A DNA stretch of 64,000 bases from Bacteroidota bacterium (GCA_018268085.1 JAFDXE010000007.1:79462-143461); one strand, 5' to 3'. Counted from the first letter of the stretch, positions 55,177 through 63,569 are shown. Notes: a model not told the origin generated them from the sequence alone. Program-made: numbers and translations.

Positions 55177-55521
55177 TTATGCTTTGTCTTTTCCGCCCAG
55201 CATCAGCAAATCATTCAACTGTATTTCGGTAATGTATTTTTTGTTGCCTTCTTTATCATTGTAATTGCGGGTGATCAACCGGCCTTCAACAGCAATCTCA
55301 GTACCCTTCTGCAGATATTTTTCTGCTATCTCTGCCAGTTTACCCCAGGCAATTACATTGTGCCATTGGGTTTCTTTTACTTTTTCTCCCCTGGAGTTGT
55401 TGTACACTTCATTTGTGGCTACGGAAAATCTTACCAGTTTTTTTCCTGATTCTGTGTTGCGAACCTCCGGTGCATTACCGAGGTTACCAATGAGCTGAAC
55501 TTTATTTCTTAGTGCGTTCAT
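55177..55521 (-). CDS. ssb: Short single-stranded DNA-binding protein
   Basis: A 114-residue SSB. The OB-fold starts N-K-V-Q-L-I-G-N-L-G and includes R-F-S-V-A-T-N-E and W-H-N-V-I-A-W-G-K-L-A-E. It ends L-G-G-K-D-K-A and lacks the acidic C-terminal tail (D-D-D-I-P-F type) that recruits repair proteins in full-length SSBs. Such short SSBs often occur as a second copy in Bacteroidota and may serve natural transformation or recombination. It is followed by a structured element and the PIF1-type helicase on the same strand. Confidence 0.93.
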   Translation of the reverse strand: MNALRNKVQLIGNLGNAPEVRNTESGKKLVRFSVATNEVYNNSRGEKVKETQWHNVIAWGKLAEIAEKYLQKGTEIAVEGRLITRNYNDKEGNKKYITEIQLNDLLMLGGKDKA

Positions 55522-55702
55522 TGTCTTAAAGTTTAATTGTTCTTAATGTTTTTTATTTCAGTCGCAAAGCAGCGCCGCATTTTTGACGGAACAAAGATGT
55601 AGTTAACAACATCCATTTAGCGGATTTTAAACATTTATAGTTGTATATAATCACTTGTAAACGTTTGCAGCCTCAATTACCTTGTAGCTAAAAAAATAAA
55701 TT

Positions 55703-56071
55703 ATGATCGTTGCAGAAAAAAAATGTCTTCATTGTCAGAAAACAGTGAAAGGACGAACAGACAAAAAATTTTGTGATGATTTTTGTCGCAACAATTTCAA
55801 CAATCAATTAAATGCGAACAGTAACAACCTCGTTCGTAACATTAATCATGCTCTTGGAAAAAACAGGCGTATTCTTGAAAGCCTGATTCCTGTTAACGAG
55901 GAAATGGCGAAAGTTCCTAAAGAAAAATTACTCCGGGAGGGATTCCGGTTTAACTATCACACTCATTTATATAAAAACAAAAAGGGAACAACGTATTATT
56001 TCTGTTATGACGTTGGTTACCTGCTACTGGAAAACGACTGGTACTTGTTGGTTAAAAGAAAAGAAGAGTGA
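55703..56071 (+). CDS. Zinc-ribbon protein of unknown function
   Basis: A 122-residue protein. The N-terminus is a zinc ribbon with C8, C11, C24 and C28 (CLHCQ...KFCDDFCRNNF), a form seen in many small Bacteroidota proteins. The rest is basic and helical followed by a beta-hairpin (YKNKKGTTYYFCYDVGYLLL). It probably binds nucleic acid or protein; no function known. It is convergent with the six-helix membrane gene, eight bases apart, and its own promoter is at best weak (TTG-N20-TACCTTGT). Confidence 0.75.
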   Translation: MIVAEKKCLHCQKTVKGRTDKKFCDDFCRNNFNNQLNANSNNLVRNINHALGKNRRILESLIPVNEEMAKVPKEKLLREGFRFNYHTHLYKNKKGTTYYFCYDVGYLLLENDWYLLVKRKEE

Positions 56072-56078
56072 ATAATAT

Positions 56079-57011
56079 TTATGCTGATAATTTTAATGGC
56101 TTTAAAAGCTTAACAGGCTTTGATGTAAATTCAGTTGTTTTGGCATTTGTAAAATCATCATCCTGTAATTCTATTCTCCTGGTAATATCCGAAAGTGACG
56201 TGATACGCTGTACGGTGTATGGAATGGTATCTAAACCGGAAACGAATTTCAGTATATAATTATAAATACCAATAAGGTTTCCGGCAAGCATGGTTGTACC
56301 AAAACTCTTATAGGAAATCAGCAGCGACAAGCCAATTACCAGCATTACCATCAATTCAATAGCGCCGAAATTAAAAGCCTCCCGGTCAGAAATTTTTATC
56401 TGCCATTTCCTGAGTTTATTATAATGGGTTTGGATGTATTCCGGATCTCCGTTTGCAATAATATCCACCTGCTTTTCGAGCTCATTGTTTTTTAATTGGG
56501 TAAGCCGTCGCATCTTCTTCCCGTAAAAATAACTGATAGCAATTACGGGTATTAAGATGGCAAAGCATATCAATACTACCGAAGCATCATAAAAATATAA
56601 AAGCACGAGCGATCCCAATAAATTATACACCGCTTCAATAATATAAGCAAGATCGAATTCTAGAAAGTCTACAAATTCCCTCGACAATGTAGAGTGGGCG
56701 CTTAATTTTGACACATCCGTTGTGTGATATCTTCTCGAAAGAAATTGTGTTACGAGGGAAGTATAAATGGCGGAAAAAGTTCTTGTGTCGTACATATGTC
56801 TAACGGTACCGATTAGCAGCCACGCAACATGCACAGCAGATAATACTATCAATCCGTGATAAGAACCTTTTACCAGGTCGTTTACGGCTACCCCTAAAAA
56901 AAACGGGCGCAATAAAGATCCCAGCATTTCCAGGCTAAAAAGGAAATAGGTAACCAGCAGTCTTCCCCGATATTTTTGCACCAGTTTTTTTAAAATTTCA
57001 AATCGCGACAT
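56079..57011 (-). CDS. ABC-type six-transmembrane domain protein without ATPase
   Basis: A 310-residue protein made only of an ABC exporter-type membrane domain (ABC_membrane_3-like): helices near 20-40, 52-72, 125-145, 146-165, 215-235 and 240-262, with the coupling region R-R-Y-H-T-T-D. No Walker A, signature or Walker B motif is present, and no ATPase gene is adjacent. Single members of this family exist in other bacteria, function unknown. It is the last of four same-strand genes with the ATP-grasp and SET enzymes, 89 bases behind the fusion gene, so it may export or sense their product. Confidence 0.8.
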   Translation of the reverse strand: MSRFEILKKLVQKYRGRLLVTYFLFSLEMLGSLLRPFFLGVAVNDLVKGSYHGLIVLSAVHVAWLLIGTVRHMYDTRTFSAIYTSLVTQFLSRRYHTTDVSKLSAHSTLSREFVDFLEFDLAYIIEAVYNLLGSLVLLYFYDASVVLICFAILIPVIAISYFYGKKMRRLTQLKNNELEKQVDIIANGDPEYIQTHYNKLRKWQIKISDREAFNFGAIELMVMLVIGLSLLISYKSFGTTMLAGNLIGIYNYILKFVSGLDTIPYTVQRITSLSDITRRIELQDDDFTNAKTTEFTSKPVKLLKPLKLSA

Positions 57012-57100
57012 ACATCTTCATTTAAGTGAATAGAGTAATTGTGCCTGCAAACACAGGCGAGCCTAATGGGGTTAGTAAGACGGGGGAACTGGCCGACGGT

Positions 57101-58531
57101 TTAACCGACGATTTTTATTTCTCTTTCCGTAACGGAGTTACCGGGAATTCCTGTGATATATCCTTTGCAATTTTCACTTCCGCATGAACATTGAAAAGGT
57201 TCCATGTGTTCATCTAAAAAAGAGGCGTAATCGAGCGTTAGTTCTTCGCCTTTTTGTATATCACGAAGGGCATAAACATTTAATCCTTTATATGCTGTGT
57301 TGGCATTGCAACTATGGTTTTGCGGAGCCCAGCCGGCCGGATTTTCATCCCACAGCAAAAATACTTCATTGCTCAGAGGATAAGCGTACTTTTTGAAATT
57401 TTCCTGTTCCTTAACATCCCAGTTTTTATTCACATAAGCACGGGTTGCTATTCGTTGCGATTTTTCTTCGCCTTTAAATATGATATCGTTTTTATTTATG
57501 TTGCAATTTGCATATATCCCAAATCCTGCAATTGCATTTCCCTTCATTATATATTTCTTTTGCTTTCTTTTATAACGGGCAATTCCTTCATTAACGATCA
57601 TTTGTAAGAATCCTTCCTGGCCAATGCCATCTACTTTTAATATATAATCGGCCGATCCTTCATAGCCGTTGGTATAAAAAACAGAACAGGTAAAATTTAT
57701 TTCAAGAAAAAACAATTGTCCTTTGTTATTCATTCTGAAATCAAGCCTTGCATAACCTACTCCTCCAAAACCCTTGAAAATATCTTCGGCAGCTTGTTGC
57801 AGTTGAGTACAAAGTTTTTCATCTGTTACCGGAATATTACATTCCGGATGCAATTCAGATGTTTTAAGTGCGTACGTTTTAAATGTTCTTCCTTTTGGAA
57901 AAATATATTCAACCGGGGTAAACACATTTACTTTTTTCGAATCAAAGGCGTCGGCAATCAGCATTACCGTAAACTCACGGCCTTCTATATATTCTTCTAT
58001 CAGCAACGGACCATATTCCTCAATGATGGAGGATGCTTTTGTATATAAATCGGATTCATTGTTTACCAATGAATGTTCATCAATACCTAAACTATCACCA
58101 GCTTTTGCCGGTTTAACAAACAAGGGGTATTGCAGGTGTTTACATGCATTGGTGATGTCATCCACACATTCAATGATTGCGTAAGCCGGTGTGGAAACGC
58201 CCTGCGTATAGGCCACGTATTTCATCAGGTCTTTTGGCGGATCGTATAATAAGGAAGTGGGGCCCGTAAAGGGAAGGTCGAGCAACTCCAGGAAGTAGAT
58301 CACATCAATAGACGGTATTTCCCATTCAAGATATCCTTCGCAGAGATTTACAAATACATCATATTTCTTTTTCGATAATTCTTTTAACTGCCGGTAGGTT
58401 GTGAGTTTATTGAGAAAAACGTGATCAACAACTGCACCCGGCATCAATGCCGATAAATTCCTGGGCGGATCATAATTTTTATAATCTACGGATGTGGTTG
58501 AATAATCGGGTTGCAGTACACAAATTTTCAT
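57101..58531 (-). CDS. ATP-grasp ligase fused to a SET methyltransferase domain
   Basis: A 476-residue fusion. Residues 1-325 are a D-Ala-D-Ala-ligase-like ATP-grasp enzyme: V-N-L-C-E-G (61-66), F-V-K-P-A-K-A-G-D-S-L-G (K140), E-E-Y-I-E-G-R-E-F-T-V, and the metal part A-R-L-D-F-R (R262, D264, R266) with L-E-I-N (E277, N279). Residues 335-460 are a SET domain: G-F-G-I-Y-A (336-341), N-H-S-C (405-408), E-L-T-L-D-Y (430-435), and the post-SET zinc motif C448-x-C450-x4-C455. The ATG at 58531 is preferred over a GTG two codons upstream. It should join a carboxylate to an amine at the cost of ATP and methylate a lysine-like amine. Confidence 0.88.
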   Translation of the reverse strand: MKICVLQPDYSTTSVDYKNYDPPRNLSALMPGAVVDHVFLNKLTTYRQLKELSKKKYDVFVNLCEGYLEWEIPSIDVIYFLELLDLPFTGPTSLLYDPPKDLMKYVAYTQGVSTPAYAIIECVDDITNACKHLQYPLFVKPAKAGDSLGIDEHSLVNNESDLYTKASSIIEEYGPLLIEEYIEGREFTVMLIADAFDSKKVNVFTPVEYIFPKGRTFKTYALKTSELHPECNIPVTDEKLCTQLQQAAEDIFKGFGGVGYARLDFRMNNKGQLFFLEINFTCSVFYTNGYEGSADYILKVDGIGQEGFLQMIVNEGIARYKRKQKKYIMKGNAIAGFGIYANCNINKNDIIFKGEEKSQRIATRAYVNKNWDVKEQENFKKYAYPLSNEVFLLWDENPAGWAPQNHSCNANTAYKGLNVYALRDIQKGEELTLDYASFLDEHMEPFQCSCGSENCKGYITGIPGNSVTEREIKIVG

Positions 58532-58593
58532 AACCACATATTTCTTCCTGCTAAGCAGTTTGAATGTAAAACCATAAATTGCCGGTGAGCCAT
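58528..58593 (-). CDS. Possible 21-aa peptide coupled to the ATP-grasp-SET gene
   Basis: An ATG at 58593 opens a 21-codon frame (MAHRQFMVLHSNCLAGRNMW plus L) whose TGA overlaps the ATG of the fusion gene as ATGA. Such an overlap usually marks translational coupling. It could be a leader peptide or a peptide substrate of the neighbouring enzymes, or a chance frame. There is no similarity to lean on. Confidence 0.25.
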   Translation of the reverse strand: MAHRQFMVLHSNCLAGRNMWL

Positions 58594-58682
58594 GAATGCT
58601 AAATTTTCCGATTTCCTGTAAGGGTAACAGGTAAATGAATAAGAAGATTTATCGGGAATAAAGTTAGTAGTTAAGTTTACAA

Positions 58683-59846
58683 TTAAGCAATCTTTCTTCT
58701 TGTTTTTGTTTCTTTTTTCTTTTGAGCTATTTTCATTTCATAACGAACGAAAGCATCGTTTAAAATTTCTATGATCAGTTGAGAAAAGCTTCTTCCTTCA
58801 AATCTTAATATGGCGCCGATGGAAGTATAATTTTCATCTTCACTGATGCCGCATTGTGCATTTACTTCCAGTACATATAATTTCCCGGTTTCGTTGTCCA
58901 TCCTGATATCTACCCTGGTGTAACCTTTTCCTTTGGTGGCGCAATAGGCGTCCCAGCTTATTTGTTTAATTGCTGCTGCAAGTGATGCATCTGCAACCGG
59001 CCGGTATTCATAAAAATTCTCTTCGCCCGGCATCGCCGTTTCTTCTTCATAGATTTCCCATAACCTGTCGAAGGATAGAAATTTTTCTTTGTCGGGAAGC
59101 GAATGATGGAAAACTCTTTCCACGGGAGCATATATATATGCCTGCCCGGGATTGTCATAAGACCCGCTGATCAATACTGTAAACTCAGGTCCGGTAATGA
59201 ATCTTTCTGCAATGATTCCATCTGCAGTAAGGTTCCAGCCCCTGTACCCTTCAAACATTTGTTTTAATAAGGCATACAGATCCTTTCTTGTTTCAACAAT
59301 ATTTTTTATACCTACACCCATGCTACCGCCGGATACAGCGGGTTTTATGATCACTGGTTTTCCAAGTTCTTTAAAAAGATTATTACAATTGGTTGTATCG
59401 TTGGGGATGCTTTTCCACGGAGCGTTGGGAACACCTGCATCATCAAAAGCAATTTTCATCGGCACTTTTGATGTGGTGATGTTGTAAAAGAATTCATCTG
59501 CACCGGTATGAATGATATCTTTTTCTTCTAACAATTTTACTACTGAAACACCGGGTGTGCCATTTACTTCATCTCCATCACAAAGATTTAAAACAACAGG
59601 AACATTGTTTCCCTGCTTTTCGGCTTCAATGTTTTCAATTACCTGTTGAAAGGTTGCCATCGTAACGGGCTGCCATTGCCAGTTCAATTTCAATTCTTCA
59701 AAAACTTTCGTGTATTCGGCAATGCTTTGTGTAAAATCGTAGTAGTAATCAATGTTCTCATCTGCACTCTGGATAGCCGGTGACAGCACCCAGACTTTTA
59801 TTTTTTGAGAACGGGTTTGTTTAAACAATAGAGGGGTTAGTATCAT
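58683..59846 (-). CDS. D-Ala-D-Ala-ligase-like ATP-grasp enzyme
   Basis: A 387-residue ATP-grasp enzyme. Motifs: V-L-N-L-C-D-G (85-91), K169 in I-I-K-P-A, the nucleotide loop S-G-G-S-M-G-V-G (172-179), E214 and E221 around E-R-F-I-T-G-P-E-F, and Y-T-R-V-D-I-R with R311, D313, R315, then V-L-E-V-N-A-Q-C-G (E327, N329). It shares the N-L-C-x-G motif and order with the ATP-grasp half of the next gene, so the two are paralogues. It ends with a basic tail (KKKETKTRRKIA). It lacks the Ser/Tyr context of true Ddl, so it probably ligates other amino acids or a peptide. It starts nine bases after the SET gene. Confidence 0.88.
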   Translation of the reverse strand: MILTPLLFKQTRSQKIKVWVLSPAIQSADENIDYYYDFTQSIAEYTKVFEELKLNWQWQPVTMATFQQVIENIEAEKQGNNVPVVLNLCDGDEVNGTPGVSVVKLLEEKDIIHTGADEFFYNITTSKVPMKIAFDDAGVPNAPWKSIPNDTTNCNNLFKELGKPVIIKPAVSGGSMGVGIKNIVETRKDLYALLKQMFEGYRGWNLTADGIIAERFITGPEFTVLISGSYDNPGQAYIYAPVERVFHHSLPDKEKFLSFDRLWEIYEEETAMPGEENFYEYRPVADASLAAAIKQISWDAYCATKGKGYTRVDIRMDNETGKLYVLEVNAQCGISEDENYTSIGAILRFEGRSFSQLIIEILNDAFVRYEMKIAQKKKETKTRRKIA

Positions 59847-59855
59847 TCGTTAAAG

Positions 59856-60350
59856 CTATAAAGAATTTTTCAACTGTTCTTTTATAAAGTCGGTAAGCTT
59901 ATACTTACCGATGATTTCAGATGGAATATATTTAGCGCCTTTTATGTTTTGAAGACAATCTTTACTTCCGCAATAACAAAGAAAAGGTTGCGCCATGTTT
60001 AATTCAGTTGAGGGGTAGAAGAAACAAAGCTCTTCGTTGGGTTCGATATCTTTTAATGCAATCACCTGCATCAACGTTGTATCGAAAAATATATTGGGAT
60101 TGCAGCTATGGTTACTATACTGCAGGAACTCCGGTTGTAATGTAATGTGTTTATCAACGCCAACCTGCACCGTTAGGTAATTAGGGGTTTCAAAAATTTC
60201 GCCCGCAAAAAAGTTACAGATTGTTTGTCCTTTTTGCAATGGAATCAATGCATGTAATGATTTCTGTCCCGTAATACTGTTTTCGATTACTTCGGCAAAA
60301 GAGTGCGTACTTACTACGCTTGTTGCGGATGATGGAGCTGCGTTAATCAT
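59856..60350 (-). CDS. Small stand-alone SET-domain methyltransferase
   Basis: A 164-residue SET protein. It has N-H-S-C (80-83), E-E-L-C-F-F-Y with the catalytic Tyr112, and a post-SET zinc motif C125-x-C127-x4-C132. The first SET motif is altered: G-Q-K-S-L-H-A instead of G-x-G. SET enzymes methylate lysine using SAM. The same fold is repeated as the C-terminal half of the fusion gene three genes down, so the organism has two SET domains within 3.3 kb. It is the first gene of the cluster; a 7/8 promoter element TACCTTTC (60401-60408) lies upstream. Confidence 0.85.
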   Translation of the reverse strand: MINAAPSSATSVVSTHSFAEVIENSITGQKSLHALIPLQKGQTICNFFAGEIFETPNYLTVQVGVDKHITLQPEFLQYSNHSCNPNIFFDTTLMQVIALKDIEPNEELCFFYPSTELNMAQPFLCYCGSKDCLQNIKGAKYIPSEIIGKYKLTDFIKEQLKNSL

Positions 60351-60542
60351 ACGATGTTGATGATAATGGTTTAGAATAATTAACTATTGTAATTATTATA
60401 GAAAGGTAAATAGGTTAACATATTAAATACATAAAAACTTATACCAAAGTTTTCAACAAAAACAAACATGATTATTCATTGAATCACCGGTTGAATGATA
60501 TGACCGTTAGTTGTGTTGATTCGTTTAATCAGCAATGGAAAC

Positions 60543-60573
60543 AATAAAAAAGCCGGTGAGTAATTTCACCGGC
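60543..60573 (-). terminator. Intrinsic terminator of the metalloprotease gene
   Basis: On the minus strand GCCGGTGA pairs with TCACCGGC over 8 bp (6-base loop) and is followed by TTTTTTATTG. It lies about 36 bases after the stop at 60609 and isolates the ATP-grasp/SET cluster from the metalloprotease. Confidence 0.9.
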
Positions 60574-60608
60574 CTTACCTACTGTAACTGTATATAAAAT
60601 CCTAAGAC

Positions 60609-63518
60609 TCATAGCGTGGTTATCCTGAATGTTTCTTTACCATTTTTACTTTGAACAATGATGAAGTAAGTTCCTTTGGCAATACCGGATAAATTAATAG
60701 AATGAATATTAATTCCGGTTACCGCCTGTTGTATTTCTGTACGCAATTTTCTACCACTAACATCTGTAACCATAAATATGTAACCGGTGCTTTCTTTTGA
60801 AGAGAATCTTACATTGGCTACATCAGTAACAGGGTTCGGGTAAACAGTTGTTGGAATATCATCTGCGTTCAATATTGTTTCTCCTGCTTTACCTGTACAG
60901 CTTTTTGTTACTTTAAATGATCTCGATCCGGAAACACCACATGCATTCACAGATTTCACTGCAATCGTTCCTGCTGTTGATCCCCATAAAAAATTGATCA
61001 CATTACCGGTTGCAGATCCCTGGATGGTTGCGCCGGAAGGAACAGTCCATGCGTATGATGTAGCGCCTGCAACTGCTGTTGCGGTATAGGTGCCGGTTTG
61101 CCCGTTGCACATCGTTGACGGACCGCTAATGGCCGCCGGTGAAGCAAGTGTATTTTTTGCAATGGTTAATGTACGTGGGCTACTGGTTCCGCAACTGTTT
61201 GCCGTAACACTTAATACACCGTTGGCTGTAAAATTCGGCGTAAACGTGATACTGATAGTAGCAGTTCCCTGTCCGCTGGTAATGTTTCCTCCAGCCGGAG
61301 CAGTCCAGTTATAGGTCATACCCGCTACGGCAGAAACGGAATAAGTTCTTGTATCTCCGGAGCAAACCTTTGCTGTTCCTCCTGCTACAGTAATAGCGCC
61401 TGGTCTTGCCGGTACGGTTCCCGTTCCAATGGCAATCGTTAATGCTCTGGCTGTACTACTACCGCATCCATTGTTTGCTTTTACAGAAATGATTCCGCCT
61501 GTTGTGCCGGCAGTAACGGTGATTGAATTAGTAGTTGAAGATCCTGTCCAGCCTGTTGGTAATGTCCATGTATAACTACTTGCCCCGCTAACGGCTGCAA
61601 CGGAATAGGTTTGAGCAGAGGAAGAGCAAACGGTTGTATTGCCACTTATTCCTCCGGGTTGTGCAGGAGCTGCCGCGGTGATGCTTACCGTTAATGTCCT
61701 GGCTGATCCGCTTCCACAGGTATTGTTTGCTTTTACGGAAATGGTTCCGCCTGCAGATCCGGATGTTGTATTGATGGAATTAGTGGATGAAGATCCTGTC
61801 CAGCCGGATGGTAATGTCCAGGTATAACTCGTAGCACCTGCCACAGATGTTACCGAATACGTTTGCGTGGTTGAAGGACACACAGCCGCGTTCCCTGAAA
61901 TGGTTGCCGGTTGTGCCGGAGCTGATGAAACGGAAACTGCAAGTGAACGGGATGTGCCGGAACCACAACTATTGGATGCAGCAACGGAGATACTTCCCGA
62001 TGTTGATCCGATGGTTACGGTGATGGAGTTGGTAGTGGAAGAACCAGTCCAGCCTGAAGGTAACGTCCATGTGTACCCGGTGGCGCCGGCAATTGCTGTT
62101 ACTGAATACGTTTGTGCAGTTGAAGCGCAAACCGATGTACTTCCTGTAATAGCGGATGGCTGATCGGGGGTTGTACAACCAGTGCTGCAATTGGTAAGAC
62201 AGCTTGCATTATTTACATTATTAACGATAAGTGTTTTAGGTTGCGGACCAAAGCCATTGTTGAAATTAATGCCAACACCGGAAAGAAGGTGACAATAGCT
62301 CATGATTGTTCCGCCCCCGGCAGGATTGCCCGGGTTGGCGCAAGTGCCGGATGTGTAACCTGCGTTGTCGCCACAACCATCAATCTTTGTATTGTTACCA
62401 TTCCATACACAATCATGGGTATGGCGGGAGCCCAGCAGGTGTCCCTGTTCGTGAGTGATCACTTCTACCGTCCATGAATAAGTAGGTACATTCTGGAAAC
62501 TGTTGTTGATACCGCAATACGCCATTTTATATTTTGCCTGGCTATTGCATAAGCCATTGATCCAGGCAATACCTCCACCACCTTGTAAACCGATGAGTGT
62601 TGCAAGGTCGCCATCGAAACTGGTGCGGTTTACGCCAAACTGATCGAGATAATTGCTGGTAGAAGTTCCGGTATATGGATCAACAGTATCCCATACGAAT
62701 AATGTTTTAAGCGTAATGCTCACACCATCGTTTGCATATAATGTTGCAACCTGGTTAAATACGCCTTGTAAATAAGAAGTAACAGCGGCTACACTTCCTT
62801 TGCTCACAAATAAATCGTAATCGGTTTCCCAATACCAGTTTACGCATTTGGTAGTTAATGCTGAGGTAGATTCATTTCCTCTGAGGTAAGTTCCTTCCGT
62901 AAGCGGAATAGAAGTGTTGGCACGGCAATCAAAGGAGGCATTCATTCTTAAGTCGCGATCATTGTAAATAATATGCGTAGCAGTTTGATTGTTTAGTTTG
63001 CCAATTACATAATTACCATTGCGGTTGCTGATAAAGCCCATCACTTCTCCATTGCTGAAACTGAATGCAGCAAGAGAATTAAGATCGCCATCGATACATC
63101 CTTTGTAATGTACCATATCGGGCGATTCATTATGCTTACCATCGCTGGTGAGCAACGTAAATCCATTAGGTGAAATAGATTCTTTATATAATAATATACG
63201 GAGTGATTGTTGTCCGTTTGCAACAGGCACTGTGAAGCGAAGAAAAGATGGTTTACCCGACAGGATACCTGCGGAAGGATTAACATCAATTAATGTAGCT
63301 GTTTTTACAGACCTGCTGATATCATCCTGTAATTTTTTATCCGGGTTAACAGCAACTGTAAATAAAGTGGTTTCCTGCACAAAGGAACCCCGTTGTTTAA
63401 AGGCCATTACTTTCTCTGCAATTTTTCCTGCCTGTGCTGCGGCATTAAAAGAAATAAAGCTGATAGAAAAAAAGGCAATGAGGAATACAACTGCCTTTGC
63501 AGTGTTGTGGTTTTTCAT
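60609..63518 (-). CDS. T9SS-secreted reprolysin-like metalloprotease with PKD-like repeats
   Basis: A 969-residue protein. The ATG at 63518 gives a signal peptide (AVVFLIAFFSISFISFNAAA); a longer frame to 63659 has no export signal. After a propeptide-like region of about 190 residues, the catalytic domain has H-E-Q-G-H-L-L-G-S-R-H near 352-362 (HExxHxxGxxH) and the Met-turn I-M-S-Y-C near 407, as in metzincins. About five immunoglobulin/PKD-like repeats of some 85 residues follow (Y-T-W-T-L-P-S-G-W-T-G-S in three of them), and a T9SS type A sorting domain (VYPNPVTDVANVRF) ends the protein. It will be secreted, probably to degrade or process extracellular proteins. Confidence 0.93.
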   Translation of the reverse strand: MKNHNTAKAVVFLIAFFSISFISFNAAAQAGKIAEKVMAFKQRGSFVQETTLFTVAVNPDKKLQDDISRSVKTATLIDVNPSAGILSGKPSFLRFTVPVANGQQSLRILLYKESISPNGFTLLTSDGKHNESPDMVHYKGCIDGDLNSLAAFSFSNGEVMGFISNRNGNYVIGKLNNQTATHIIYNDRDLRMNASFDCRANTSIPLTEGTYLRGNESTSALTTKCVNWYWETDYDLFVSKGSVAAVTSYLQGVFNQVATLYANDGVSITLKTLFVWDTVDPYTGTSTSNYLDQFGVNRTSFDGDLATLIGLQGGGGIAWINGLCNSQAKYKMAYCGINNSFQNVPTYSWTVEVITHEQGHLLGSRHTHDCVWNGNNTKIDGCGDNAGYTSGTCANPGNPAGGGTIMSYCHLLSGVGINFNNGFGPQPKTLIVNNVNNASCLTNCSTGCTTPDQPSAITGSTSVCASTAQTYSVTAIAGATGYTWTLPSGWTGSSTTNSITVTIGSTSGSISVAASNSCGSGTSRSLAVSVSSAPAQPATISGNAAVCPSTTQTYSVTSVAGATSYTWTLPSGWTGSSSTNSINTTSGSAGGTISVKANNTCGSGSARTLTVSITAAAPAQPGGISGNTTVCSSSAQTYSVAAVSGASSYTWTLPTGWTGSSTTNSITVTAGTTGGIISVKANNGCGSSTARALTIAIGTGTVPARPGAITVAGGTAKVCSGDTRTYSVSAVAGMTYNWTAPAGGNITSGQGTATISITFTPNFTANGVLSVTANSCGTSSPRTLTIAKNTLASPAAISGPSTMCNGQTGTYTATAVAGATSYAWTVPSGATIQGSATGNVINFLWGSTAGTIAVKSVNACGVSGSRSFKVTKSCTGKAGETILNADDIPTTVYPNPVTDVANVRFSSKESTGYIFMVTDVSGRKLRTEIQQAVTGINIHSINLSGIAKGTYFIIVQSKNGKETFRITTL
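60905..62172 (-). repeat. Five tandem PKD/Ig-like repeats within the metalloprotease gene
   Basis: Five units of roughly 250 bases each begin with a P-A-Q-P or similar, then I-S/T-G-x-x-x-V-C, and end with a G-S-G/S-x-x-R-x-L-x-V strand. The three N-terminal-most units are close copies, sharing T-W-T-L-P-S/T-G-W-T-G-S-S. Such copies can recombine, so repeat number may vary between strains. Confidence 0.7.
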
Positions 63519-63550
63519 CGGAGAGGTTATTTTAAATAGGTTACAATAGT

Positions 63551-63569
63551 ATGATGAAAATTTCATCAT
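63551..63569. repeat. 19-bp palindrome upstream of the metalloprotease
   Basis: ATGATGAAA and TTTCATCAT are perfect 9-bp arms around one A. It is centred about 42 bases upstream of the ATG at 63518, where an operator or leader hairpin could act. The 9-1-9 layout resembles Fur-type boxes but the bases do not match. Confidence 0.5.

Noticed and set aside
60528..60590. 20-codon plus-strand frame METIKKPVSNFTGLTYCNCI
   Set aside because: It coincides with the stem-loop and A/T-run of the metalloprotease terminator on the other strand.
63551..63569. Fur box upstream of the metalloprotease
   Set aside because: The 9-1-9 layout fits but only about 2 of 9 bases per arm agree with the Fur consensus.
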